From NCBI GenBank assembly GCA_021234155.1, contig JAJEKV010000050.1:9207109-9271108 (forward strand): a DNA stretch of 64,000 nucleotides, read 5' to 3'. This DNA is from Isoetes taiwanensis (taxonomy: Eukaryota; Streptophyta; Lycopodiopsida; Isoetales; Isoetaceae). The position numbers and the translations under genes were made by a program. A model generated the notes under the pieces. It was given only the letters and a program-made list of their open reading frames with translations. It was not told the origin of the DNA and did not search any database. Each line of letters opens with the position of its first letter. The stretch's first letter is position 1. Shown in pieces: positions 33,743-45,246 of this stretch.

Positions 33743-35401
33743 ACCTTAGCAAAAGCTAAACCAAGCAAAACCATATTTTAACTAACTCAATGTATAATAG
33801 TGTAATATTTAAGACCGTAACATATCTCTTTAAGAGTAAATTAAAGATGCATTCAAACAAACAGAAGCGATTACTCCTTCTACGAAGGCAATTTTACGTT
33901 GTCTAAATACGTCAAAGGTTAAGGTTTTTTGCTGTTACCTACCATCCATAGCAAACAAACAAAAGCGAAGTTAGTTGCAAGCCAGACACAGTGTCGTAGC
34001 AAAGAACCACTTGTTATCGATGTGAGAAAACTTCTAAGTATTATGAATGTAAAAAGCGGTCTCACACCAATCATAAATTCCATAAAAAAGAATCAATAGT
34101 GAAGATAAACAATATAGAAGCCATATTCATGAAGATTTCAAAACACAAGATATATCCGGATAGAGCGGAGAGCTTGTTGCAATTAAATAAGAAAAGGAAA
34201 TACTATAAGAAAGGCTTTTTCTCATAAGCGGTAGTATTTTAATAAGACTATCAATAAGTAAATGTAGGAGATGTTGCGCCGCTATTAGACTAGTCAATAT
34301 GCATGTAATTTTAACTACATAAAGATGTGATCAACCCATAATGTAAGTATAAGAGAACTAAGAGAAATGATATCGCAAAAGCGCTAATGCTGAGATGTAT
34401 CTAGTCACTTGCATTCAATCAATAATTATACCAATTCACAAATGCAATCTCGCAAAGAACCTTCTGTACAATATATGCAAAACAGTTATACGCTCTTATG
34501 CAAATAATTTCAGCTTCACAAAGGTGTATCCAAGCATGTAATTTCAGCAAAATATTTCAGCTTCATAAAGGTGTATCCAAGCATATAATTTCAGCAAAAA
34601 ATTCAGCATAATCACGTGATAAATGCAAATTGGCAAAAAAATCTTGCATAAGTGATTACGTAATCAATTCCAAAAGCAATTTAATAGAGAGCTAAAAGCA
34701 TTCAGAAAAATGCCTCTGTGATCTTCAACCACCAGAGATAAAAGCAATCAAGTAAAATAGGACCTGATTTGAAGAGCTCTCATCATCAAGATGCGAAGAA
34801 GAGGAAGCCATAATTGGATTGTGCACTTTGTTTGGTGTAATGTATGAAACAACATTGGTTCAAAAAAAAAAAAAATGTAGACAACCTCATGTAAAAGAGC
34901 AATTTAAGTTGCACACAAAATCAATGCCAAAATCATTACTGGCTTATGGCCTAGACCACATACTTAAAACACAGTAAAAAATCACTATTATAAACACACT
35001 AATAAACTAAATGGATAAACTACTGAGTGGACTTAAGGTGGACGTTAAAATGATTATCTTATCATAAAGAACCATGGTGGTGAACTATGGTAAGTAACTA
35101 GTCATGGTTATTCAACACATTAACCCACTTAGTAACATTACTTTATTATAGTGGTTTCGTTTAAAAGTGATGGAAAAAAGCAGAACAACAATTTTTTTTG
35201 GGGGCCTTGTGAAACCCCATGAACAAGGTTCGAATAATAGTGATCTTTGGGTATCTATCTATCAAATTTGATGACAAATGCCCTAGAACAATGATCTAGA
35301 AGAAACTTGTTAAAGCTAAAGGGAATGGGATGTAGTTACTGGATGGGGAAGTGGTAAGATGGGTGTTGATGTCATAAGAAAAATACGACCCCATGCCTAA
35401 A
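33742..35401. other. Unassigned AT-rich stretch
   Basis: No gene is recognised. A ~51-base tandem pair (TTTCAGCTTCACAAAGGTGT) lies at about 34508-34605. An A13 run at 34861-34873 follows a GTAATGTATGAAAC segment that could be the 3' end of a retroposed transcript. Confidence 0.35.
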
Positions 35402-36583
35402 GCCATGACAAATGTCCCAAAAAGAATGAGACTCTTACAAACGAGGGACAAGATTGAGGAAGATGTTGTAGACATGTTAAGCAAACCAACAACAAGGTTA
35501 AGCTGAAAATGTGAGATCAAGGTTAATGTGAATCAACGTAAATCGAAAGCAAAAATGAGGCCTAATTAGTAAAAGGAGAGGTTATGGCCAATGGAAAGGA
35601 AAATATGGAGGGCAAAAGTGCAAGGTCAAGGAAGGAGTGCAAGGAGGTGAGAAGAGGTGAGCGGATAGTAAAAAGGAGCAATGACTAGGTAATGGGACGT
35701 AGTATGAATAAATCGAGGGCCTTACTGAAGGGCGGAAAATAATAAAGCAATGGACATGAGAAAGGAATCAAAAACACAATATGAAAGGACATGTTAGTAG
35801 CAAAACCATTCATGAAAAGTGTGAGCTACTAACGAAGAAGGAGTGGAGATGTTAGTTCTTGAGACAAATTGGAGACAAGAAACATATGTAGCTATGGAAG
35901 CCAACCACAACATCTCGATCACCTATGGTCACCATCTTGGGTCTATTAGAATAATGCATGAATAATGATGCAAGTAAGCTTCTAATGGACAAGCCAAGGC
36001 CAAAACAAAGTGCACATAAATGAAGATGGAGGAATGAGCCTTATATGGCAAGGAAAACATGCCCCCAAATATAACACCACATGAAAACAAAAGCAGCGTT
36101 AACCATGTTAATATCAAGGGTAGGGTAGAGGTAAAACTGTGAATGAACAATACACTAAAGTTCGCAGAAAGTTCCGAATAGTGCCCACAAAAAACAACTC
36201 AACAGTGAAGAAGATCTGCCCCAAGAATGAGGAGACCTCAAGCAAAATAGTAACCTTCAACTCCAGTTGCAAAAATGGCAAATGGGTGAAAGCATGCTAT
36301 GGTGTACCACTTTTGGAACCCTCAAAAGTACCTACATTGGGTACTTTTAAAACTCGTACATTCTATTTTTTCTTCCCATTAAAATCAATCCAAAAATTTT
36401 GAATTGAAGGTCAACAACATGTCAATCTATAGTAGTAGAGGATAACAATACTCTTAGACACTAAAATGAATGAACCAACACTCAAACTTATTGTTTATTG
36501 AGGCATTTATGCAAGTTTTAGTACCAGTCTTTGGGTACCTTTTTGGGTAGTTTTGCACTCCCTAAAAAGAACTTTAGATCCTC
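35402..36583 (-). repeat. Inverted, diverged partial copy of the 2-kb array unit
   Basis: Reverse complement of roughly the right 60% of an array unit, from CCATGACAAATGTCCC (35404) to CTCCCTAAAAAGAACTTTAG (36578). It has many substitutions and indels, including extra bases near 35970. It lies 5.8 kb from the array in opposite orientation, so it is an older relative, not part of the recent amplification. Confidence 0.85.
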
Positions 36584-36597
36584 AACGTCCTCAACGT

Positions 36598-36710
36598 CAG
36601 CTCTACAATATTAATATGCTTGTTAATACACGTTTGGCGTGATTTATTTTGTTCTATAAAGGTATCTTCTACAATATGATGCTCGCTTATGCACGCTTGG
36701 CATGATTTTT
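36598..36710. repeat. Two copies of a short hairpin phrase (CACGCTTGGCGTG)
   Basis: CTACAATATTAATATGCTTG...CACGTTTGGCGTGATTT and CTACAATATGATGCTCG...CACGCTTGGCATGATTT lie 65 bases apart. A third copy is at about 40592-40634 with a perfect CACGC-TTG-GCGTG stem. Similar stems appear at 6070, 7946 and 42384. Their origin is unknown; they may be transposon ends. Confidence 0.55.
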
Positions 36711-39700
36711 TTTTGGGTTGCCCCTAGGGGGGCAAACCCTCGTTTATGTGGGTATGTGGGCATATCGGTATATAGGCATATGCCTAGCATATCTTGGTGA
36801 TTGCTAAAAGCCGGCTGGTGCTGTAAGTGTTAGGTCGCCCGGCGTTGTCGAGGTGGATCTTTGTGGCAAACCGGCTAACCTAGCCGAGCTTGGAGTTTCT
36901 TTGTGGTTGTTCTATTCCATAGCTACGTATTTTTACTGATTTGGCGACCCTGCTTTGAGTGCTTTGGGCATATAGCCTTTGCTTCAGGTTTTTCAAAGGC
37001 AACCTGATTTCTTTTGCACAGTGCTGTAACTTGGAAATTGGGAACACGGAGCACTGTAACCTACAGGCAATAAGCATTAGATGGCAATTCCAAACCCGAT
37101 GTTGCGAAGAATTCAAAGTCGACAAGAATTTGTAAAATTACCCTTACGATTTGGCGTTGCGGAATAAGCGCCTTCTTTCTTAGAGGCTAGGCCAAGAATA
37201 AAAAAGGCGACCCGAGGTAAACCAGTGCGCTTCCATCGTTAAATTGAATTGACTGTAATTCTAGAGAGCACAAAACTGTATAAATCCCTTTGAACTCTAA
37301 ATCTAAAGAGCACAAAGCTGCACCAAGGATAAATTTGCGGGTTTCAAGGGTTGCTTAGTTAAATTTGTAGACGTAATAGGCGGTGTGTGTTTAGGCTATA
37401 GAGAGGATGAACATTTCCTTAGCACAAGCAAGGCTATAGCGACGTGTTTGTTTGGAAAAGCCGGATAAAACAAGGGCACCTGACTCGGGGCTTTTCGGCC
37501 TTTTTTTGCGAATTCCATCGATTGCTTCAGATTAATTTTTTGTTCCGGCCGGTTGGGCTACATTGCATAAACTCTTTTGGGTAGTCGGCACTTTTGCTTT
37601 CGAAATCAATGCTTACGAATTTTTCCGGCAACCCCTTTCGGCTCAAAGCACAATGAGCTATGGCGCCGTGTTTGTTTGGCCCAAGTTTAAATCTCGGGTC
37701 GGAGATAGGAACTATGAATTGGGGTTATAGAGGGAAAGAGAGTATCGAGTTATCCTTAGAATTTTCATAGATTAAGCAAGGTAAATGAAGCGAATTTCAG
37801 GTGATGGGCATGATGTCATGCAGAAAAAATGCTGGCCGAAGACATAAATTTTTGTTGAAAGGTTGCACTTATCGAACAACAGTAGGAGGCGATTTGTGTG
37901 TGCGGTGAAAAAAAGGAAGCAAGGGCAAATTTTAGCTTTCAAAGGCGTAAAAGGCGTTGATAGGAAGGCTTGAATCAAGCAATCAAAGATGGCGAGAGTA
38001 GTAGTCGCGAGTTTCAGCAAATCTTTATGCCATAGCGAAAGCGATTGCCCCAGTTGATCTGTTCAAATTCGGATGTCCACATCGACCTTTTTCTGCTTTT
38101 TAGGATCGGGATCATTAGCATCCGCATACGCTTTTAGGCTCCACTATTTGTGAGTTTGCATTGTTCATGTCTACAATGGTGAGCTTAGCTTGGCTCCTTT
38201 TTGAAATATTTTAAACGGCTTCTAAGTAGAAAATAGCGGCATCTGTGCAAAATTTAGCTTTGGTGGCTTAATGAGATAAGATGTTCTCTTACATTTGGCA
38301 ACATAGCCTATCGCATAGGATCGAGGATCTGTTAGCATCTGCTTACGCTTATAGGCTCCACTATTTGTGAGTTTGCATTGTTCATGTATGCGCAATGATT
38401 TGAGCTTAGCTTGGCTCTACATTCTCTATCGTGCATAGGCTCTTGGCTTTATAACCTTCTTAGAATCGCCCTTTGCTCGCATTCTCTATGCTTTCCATGT
38501 ATACGCTCTGCATTATTTACTCATGCTTTTATTTTTTTTGACGAGTTGCCTTGATAGCTTGATCCCGACCTTACAATCTTACAATCTTGATTTGCACATT
38601 CAAGTTGAGTTCTTTGAATACATTTGATATACATCGGGTTTTACGCCCGGATGCAACAAGACAAGTAAGTAGCCATCTTGATTCATTTTATATTTTACTT
38701 CATATTCTACTTAATTTTTCATGTTATCTTTGTCATGTTGGTTGCATTCCAACATCGATAGCATTTCCAACGGTTCACACCTCGCGGCATAGTCAGTAGT
38801 TAGTGAAAAAGGCGTGCGGACCTATTTAGAAGATACAAGATTCTACTTGCAAACTTGCTTTGAATATGCTTCGAAGAGTTGTATTTTGTAGAGTCCTAGA
38901 ATGCGATGTGATTGTGCTAGATGCATCCGGGGGTTATTTTCACGAAGCTCACGGAAGAATGGATGCTACATTCACTCACGGAGTTATTAGGTCGCATCCG
39001 GACGATTCAATGGATCCAAGGCAAATCCTTTTCGATTTCCCGTTAATTATGCATCCATTTACATCAAGAATAAGCCCATTTGATTTATAACATGCATTGG
39101 GTGGCGTTTTTGCGGGTTGATTTAGTGACAATGCTAGAAAGCTATTAATTACGTGAAGTTTCTGCAGCTACAAGTCAAGGTAAAAAGAGGATTTAATGAT
39201 AAGTACTAGGGATCATGATTTGCATGGGATGAATTAATTGATGTGGTCATAATGTAATGTGATATTGATATATCTGGCCAGCAAGTTCTTACGTTTATTG
39301 CAAAATAGATTGCTCGATAGCTCAAATGCGCATCAAATTGAAACTTTATTTTTGAACAATGCGGTATTGATGAGCGGCAATTACGGGCTACGGCAAAGAG
39401 CAGGAAAATCACGATCAACCCGGTCCGGATATAACAAGCGATCCGCGAGTATAACGGATCTATGTAGCATCTTTGCGGTGGCGTAGATGTAAAAATGGCG
39501 ATCACGTATGATGTGATCGACCATGTTGTGATGGTTGATCACGGAAGGCGTGATATCAGCATTTTAATTTGAAGACAAAAAATAGGGGCATTTTTCCTCT
39601 CACACCGATTTTTTGTCCCTACATTGTTGAAGAGGGTTGGTGTGAAGAGAAATGTCTCTCTTTTGAAAATGTATTATTTATCTATCTAATAATTTCTTTG

Positions 39701-40584
39701 TACACAAGATTCTTCAATGATAAAAAAGTTCGACATTATCCATGCCAATCATTTTCTGGCGCTTTTTGTCAACCCCGCCATGCCCATTTTTCCTTTTTTT
39801 ATGTTGTTCTTTGGAAAAGTTGTTTGTTCCCATGCAAAATAAATCCATATGTTCCCATGGTAAATAAATCCATTTGTCCTAGCTCATACAAAGGATTCTT
39901 TTCGAAGTATTGAACATATCTGCTGCATCCATTTCTTTCCCAGTTCATAGTCCAGTTTTATGTTACATATGGTCCAGTATTGTGTTACAAGAATGCACAA
40001 GATCTGTATATTAAAAAGAAAGCATCTATATATAGAAGTTATTGCAAATTACTGTATTTTGCCATAAAGTTTTGAAATTTTCATATGCGACCAAATATGC
40101 TTAAATTTGCATCGGTTGCAAATGCAATTCTGCAAAAAATAAAGCTAGCATGATTATAACCTGCATAACTCTCCATTGTTAAAACGTTTGAGCTTTTCTC
40201 CCTTCCCATTATTCCTAGTTGGTCGGATGTTAAATGTTCTATACCTTTCCCCTTCCTTTTTTTTTCTAATCAATCGGATGTTAAATATTCTATCTATTTA
40301 TTTATAATATTCTATTCTATCTATTTATTTATCTTTTGTCTTTCTCCGCTTTTCCATTCTTTTGTATTCCCCTTCCTTTTTTTTTCTAACCCAAGAAGTC
40401 CAACAAGTCAAAGCCGCCATGCGCTCCGCGACGCCGCTCGACCACATCTGGACAGACTTCAAGCCCGCTCTTTGCGACATGGTATAGGTATGATTGTGCA
40501 AAAATACCCTCTGGCCATGAAGGGCAACCCTCCGTGCGCAGCACCTTGTTTTTTTTTTTGTCGCTAACTAGGTTTTGCTCTATA
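36711..40584. other. Unassigned region, no recognisable gene
   Basis: Composition is more balanced than its neighbours and there are short frames, for example 38860-39090 on the plus strand, but no family match. A ~216-bp direct repeat (TAGGCTCCACTATTTGTGAG at about 38131 and 38352) is present. At 39500-39545 two adjacent stem-loops with GATCAC/GTGATC arms occur. The region could be a decayed LTR element; I cannot show it. Confidence 0.3.
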
Positions 40585-40591
40585 ACTAAAT

Positions 40592-40634
40592 TTCTTCTAC
40601 AATATTATGCTTGCTAATAACACGCTTGGCGTGA
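40592..40634. repeat. Third copy of the CACGCTTGGCGTG hairpin phrase
   Basis: CTACAATATTATGCTTGCTA followed by the perfect stem CACGC-TTG-GCGTG and ATTTTC. Same order as at 36598-36710, about 4 kb away. Confidence 0.6.
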
Positions 40635-40769
40635 TTTTCATTGTTAGTTAACTAGGCTTTACTTGTTGGAATAAATCATGTGAGATTATTTGAATGCACA
40701 ATTGGACCATATAAAACATTAAGGAACATGAATTTGGATTTGCAAGGGTAATAACCACATCACTCATAC

Positions 40770-41830
40770 ATTCTAGAATGGGACTCGCATGAAACCAACA
40801 AACCGCCCGAGACTTGCTTCTCATTCATCTCAGCAGATTTTCTACAATGGTGGATAGTGGGTAGCCGCACACATGTGAACTACCCATAAAAAATAAAGGG
40901 AAAATCCAATTATATCATTTGGACCCCAACAAAATACAATGCTAATAGAGATTGGGCTAGTGTACCTGCCGAAAGCTTATCACCGGGATTAAAAAACCCC
41001 GCCCTTTTGGGTTTTCGAGGAAAAACCCTAGTGATAAGCCTTCGGCAAGGGGCTTGGACAAGCGTAAAGGCATAAAATCGCTCCCAAAACCCACGAATGG
41101 AAGCGTCGAAACAGATGTCGCCGCTAACTGTACGCACATCACCAACAAAACAACAAGACAAAACAAACCTCCCGTGAGTGGAGGGATTCTGATTACGCGT
41201 GCCACGCGATAAAAAGTACAATAACAAAGAAGGGGAGGGTGGGTTCAAAGAGAATAAGGATGCTGGAGAGAGAAGAGAAGCGCCCGATGAGAAGTCGAAG
41301 CGAAACTTAGCGCCAAAAATAGCGAACTCCCAACGTAAGCGGGCATGCGTTGCCCGCATGCATACAAAACATGCATGCTCGTCCCATTCTAGAATGGCGA
41401 TCCGATGTCTCCGGATCGATGGGATTCTAGAATGGGACTCGCGATGAAACCAACAAACCGCCCGAATACCAAAGGACTTCCTTAACAAACTAGGATCGAG
41501 GGCCGAAGGTCACGGGATGAAGGCTAAAGGCCGAAAGTACAAAGATGAAAGAAACGCCAAATTAGCCAAACCCAGGTGGGGAAGAAGCCCCTCCCCGCCT
41601 CGAAACAATTCAAAGAGAATAAGGTATGCTGAGAGAGAAGAGGAAGCCGATGAGAAGTTGAAGCGTAAACGCCTAAAATAGCGAACTCCCAACGTGGCGG
41701 GCATGCGCGCGCATGCATGCAAAACATGCATGCTCGTCCCATTCTAGAATGGCGATCCGATGTCTCGGATCGAATCGAAAAATGCATAAGGGGATTTTCT
41801 AAGAGAACTTCAAGAGTTACCTGGATCAAC
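40770..41830 (-). repeat. Repeat family with two partial direct copies
   Basis: CATTCTAGAATGG motifs recur at 40777, 41393, 41424 and 41740. The segments 41240-41423 and 41608-41778 are direct copies (AGCGAACTCCCAACGT and ACATGCATGCTCGTCCCATT shared) about 365 bases apart. Each copy has a perfect hairpin GCATGCAT-N-ATGCATGC. The sequence relates weakly to 29888 and 30472 and to the upstream part of R3. A 192-codon minus-strand frame crosses the region but is not conserved between copies. Confidence 0.6.
40962..41050. repeat. Hairpin with conserved core and exchanged stem
   Basis: The outer stem GCCGAAAGCTTATCAC pairs with GTGATAAGCCTTCGGC (one mismatch) around a core GATTAAAAAACCCCGCCC...GGGTTTTCGAGG. 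The 56083-56165 copy keeps the core but has a different, again self-complementary stem. Confidence 0.65.
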
Positions 41831-42842
41831 TTGGTATCCAGAATAAGGATGAATAATCAAAGTGTTATGATGACTCTCCAAGTGATTCTACAGTTAAACT
41901 TAGGCCCAATCCACCATCTCAGGATCCAAGAACCTTTGCAACAGATGACTTCCTGGTCCAATGTATACTTATTATGAATAATCTGGCTATGGGGATGATA
42001 GTGCATGAAAGTGTTAGAATCACATCCAGAACTAGATAGAACAGCTGATATGGAACCACATCTTGTTACTGTGGAAAAACACATATTGATCTCTTAATGT
42101 TTTATTGAAGTACATATCATTGTTTTTATTGATATTCGTTTCATATATCTATAATTTTGAGGTTGTTCTTGTCCAACAAAAAAATGTAATATGTTATCAA
42201 ATATGTATTATTTTCGTCACAATGTTCCAAGATTATGATATCATAATTTGAACAACTTGCCCTTCTGTTCTACATGTTTCAAGTCATATATAAAAAATAC
42301 AAGAGAAAAGCAGCGTTTATATGATTTACCAAGTACAAAAGATTAAAAAAAATAAAAGTCCCCTAGAAAACAACCACAGGTTGGCGTGATTTTGGAATTG
42401 ACATAAACCCAATTTAATTGAATGATGGTTTCTTGATTGTTATGGCAGTTCTTTTCAACAGAATTTTTGGCCTTTCTCAGCAGAGTTCCCAGCTTGATGC
42501 TTAATCTTGCTTGATCTAGGCGATGGAGACCCCTAATCTTGCCTAATCTAGGCGACAGAGGCCCCTAATGCAGCCCCTGATGTGGCCGGAGGAAGAACTC
42601 GGGCCCTGATGCGCCCCTAATGCAGATGCAGAATAGATGCAGATAGAAGATCCTAATGTGGAATAGAAGATCTTGATGTAGACTAGAAGATCTTGATGCG
42701 GTCCCTGATGCCGCCTCTGATGAGGAACATAGGAATGGCAGCCGCAAAAAAACTCTGTTGGTGGCGCCGCCACAGCTCCGCCAGAAAAAGAGCCCCAAAA
42801 TTACCTGAAAATAAAAAAGGCTGAAACCTCAAGGAATCGGTG
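41831..42842. other. Unassigned stretch with a degenerate minisatellite
   Basis: No gene is recognised. At about 42560-42725 units resembling CCTGATG or GAAGATCTTGATG recur irregularly. A segment just before R4 (GGAATCGGTGGGTGC, about 42834) matches the complement of R2 near 18535, another mosaic junction. Confidence 0.35.
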
Positions 42843-43545
42843 GGTGCTGAAGGTTACGTTTTGCTCAAGATCCATGAAAGTGCAGATGATTAGAAATTAT
42901 ATAGCCGAAAAACACAAAGGAGGTATATATTCCATAAAGACCATTCACTATGAATCTAAGAAGCCAAAAGGTGTTTGGAAATGTAGGATTGACCAACGTG
43001 AAGGGAGGTTAACCTTCCCTTCAAGGGGGTTATGCAAATAACCCTCTGGGCTATGCAAAATAACCCTCGAGGCCGTTAGGCCGAGACGGTCATTTGCATA
43101 ACCCCCGTGAAGGGGAGGTTGACCTCCCTTGGCGAGACGGGCCAGGGTTTCACTGTTCACAAAGGAGCTTTGTTAGGCAGATCGGGCGGCGGTTTAGTGA
43201 TCAATGGAGGCTTGGCAAGGCCGATGCACCGAAGCACGGGCAAGCAAGCTATGACGAAATTTTTTCAAGCGCCAGCCGACATTAGCTACGAGTTTTTATG
43301 TTTTCTTGTTTCATTGCAAAGATTTTGCTTATTTCTACATATTCTTGGAAGATTTATATACATGCTCATACTCTTCATCATCAAATCGTGTAAATCGTGA
43401 AGCACATCTTGGATTGCAGCAAAGAAAAGGCAAGCAAAGCAAAATGGCGCCTCTTCTTTAAGAAACAGTTGGCTATGGCGGAGCCATCCCTTGAAATAAT
43501 ATTTTGCAGATGCAACTACCGGATTGAAGCCCTGTGCCGTCTTCT
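42843..43545. repeat. Repeat R4, copy 2
   Basis: Direct copy of 10854-11541 with small indels and a rearranged hairpin loop. It lacks the ~110-bp module that precedes copy 1. Confidence 0.85.
43011..43120. repeat. 110-base hairpin in R4 copy 2
   Basis: Arms as at 11009-11102 but with a loop extended by a GGCCGTTAGGCCGAGACGG-type insertion. Short palindromes (GGGAGGTTAACCTTCCC and GGGAGGTTGACCTCCC) flank both ends. Confidence 0.75.
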
Positions 43546-44057
43546 CTTATCCTGATGCATGTGTTCCGTGAAAAGACTGCTGATATTGGTATGTTGAATG
43601 TAAAATGTCAGTTAGTCCAAGGCTAGTTTCTATCCATATATAAGGTTCAGCTAGTCATTCATTGCTGACATGTGCAGCATGGGAATCCATTTCGATTAGG
43701 TTGTGGAATAAATGTTATTTATCACATGCTGCTAATTCACTTATCAAACTGGAAGCTTCATGAGCGTTGTCTTACAAATGACTAATGAAACAGTACTCAG
43801 ATAAGAGAGCGATAACTTCAACCCTCGAAAGTGAAGTATCTTTGGACAATCGCAGATATCCAGCTACCTCGTGTATTAATATTGATATTGGTATAATATT
43901 ATATGTCTAATTCTATGCAATGTTTTCATTTCCATAATTTGAGCACCTCTACTTTGTTAGATTTGTGAGGCTATGATATACCATCCATCATTAGAGTATT
44001 AGGTAATGTCTATATCTACACCCCTAAACCATCCTTAAGGCCCCGAAGGGGCCAAAA
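43546..44057. other. Unassigned stretch
   Basis: AT-rich with no gene or strong repeat. A small hairpin GGCCCCGAAGGGGCC (44039-44053) borders the foldback element. Confidence 0.35.
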
Positions 44058-44535
44058 ATTTTTTTAGTTAACACAAATCATTAACACACAACTAACATTA
44101 TTAACACAAACCATTGCATTTGACACATTTAAATTAAAATCCCCCTTAAACCCCCTTTGGTTTGGGTGCATATTCACACGGGGGGTTACGTAGGGCAGCG
44201 AGAGCCTAAAAAAATTTACAATACATGTACAAAATTAACACCATTAAGTACATTCTCTCAAACCTTATAGTATTTTGCAAATCTTAATATACAATATACA
44301 AAAACTTGTACATGCATACCCCACAAACGAGGATTGCTATGTACGGTCCAGATCTTGGAATAAAGGAAAAATATGCCCATCCGACAGCTCTCGTTGCCCG
44401 GAGTAACCCCCCGTGTGAATATGCACCCAAACCAAAGGGGGTTTAAGGGGGATTTTAATTTAAATGTGTCAAATGCAATGGTTTGTGTTAATAATGTTAG
44501 TTGTGTGTTAATGATTTGTGTTAACTAAAAAAATT
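44058..44535. mobile_element. Foldback element with ~150-bp inverted arms
   Basis: The left arm 44058-44208 (ATTTTTTTAGTTAACACAAA onward) is almost perfectly complementary to 44386-44535. About 177 bases of unrelated sequence lie between them. There is no coding capacity. Long near-identical inverted arms suit a MITE or foldback transposon of recent origin. Clear target-site duplications are not visible because both borders are homopolymer-rich. Confidence 0.85.
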
Positions 44536-44810
44536 CTTTATTAATGACTATAAAGATATCAAGTCCGCTAACAGACTTGAGGCCATCTATGGTTGGTATA
44601 GCTTGAATTCTTTATTAATGACTATAAAGATATCAAGTCCGCTAACAGACTTGAGGCCACCTATGGTTGGTATAGCTTAAATTCTTTATTAATGACTATA
44701 AAGATATCAAGTCCGCTAACAGACTTGAGGCCATCTATGGTTGGTATAGCTTGAATTCTTTATTAATGACTATAAAGATATCAAGTCCGCTAACAGACTT
44801 GAGGCCATCT
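44532..44810. repeat. 74-bp tandem repeat, four copies (last partial)
   Basis: AATTCTTTATTAATGACTAT starts at 44532, 44606, 44680 and 44754. Units are almost identical. Each includes the stem-loop TCAAGTC-CGCTAACA-GACTTGA. The array abuts, and may have been seeded at, the right edge of the foldback element. Confidence 0.92.
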
Positions 44811-45015
44811 CTAATGGAACTGAGGTGAAAGACCTTTAAAACAATTGAGGTCATTCCTAACGGAAGTGGAATGAACGTCTCTAAAGGAATTGAGAAATGA
44901 TCTGAGGCGATCCTAAATGAACTGAAATGATCATCCTTAAGGAATTAGGGTGAACAATTTTTCCTCGAGATTGATGCAAACGTTCAATCTGGGGAAGGAA
45001 AGGATTGTTACAGCT

Positions 45016-45246
45016 TTATGTCGGCTTGGAGGAGCGGCTCAAGCTCAATAAGGAATTATCTGGAATGTCACATATGTATAGGGAATAACCCACATAGTGA
45101 CATAAAACATTGTTAACCTTAGCTATGAAACCTATTTCTTTATTATTGGAATGGCAGATAATGGGGCATTGTCTGTTACAACCAAGTATTTGTCGCAATA
45201 TCTGAGCGAGTAGCAAAGCATCCCAAAACCCAAATATATCAGTCAA
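45016..45246 (-). pseudogene. Possible Ty1/copia RNase H relic
   Basis: The frame includes LLLAQILRQILGCNRQCPII followed by CHSNNKEIGF and a distal H-Y-x-x-Y-S segment. This recalls the copia RNase H order W-L-x-x-(I/L)-L ... P-x-x-I-x-x-D-N-x-x-A-I ... H. The key Asp of the D-N pair reads Asn here and the frame is short, so it would be a decayed fragment. Similarity is by eye only. Confidence 0.35.

Noticed and set aside
36711-40584. Possible host gene in the balanced-composition region
   Set aside because: Short frames lack recognisable domains, consistent splice structure or conserved copies.
40910-41488. 192-codon minus-strand frame
   Set aside because: It crosses two unrelated repeat blocks and a hairpin, and the frame is not kept in the direct copy at 41608-41778.
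44520-44820. Additional foldback arm in the 74-bp repeats
   Set aside because: The units are head-to-tail with only a 7-bp internal stem; no long inversion is present.
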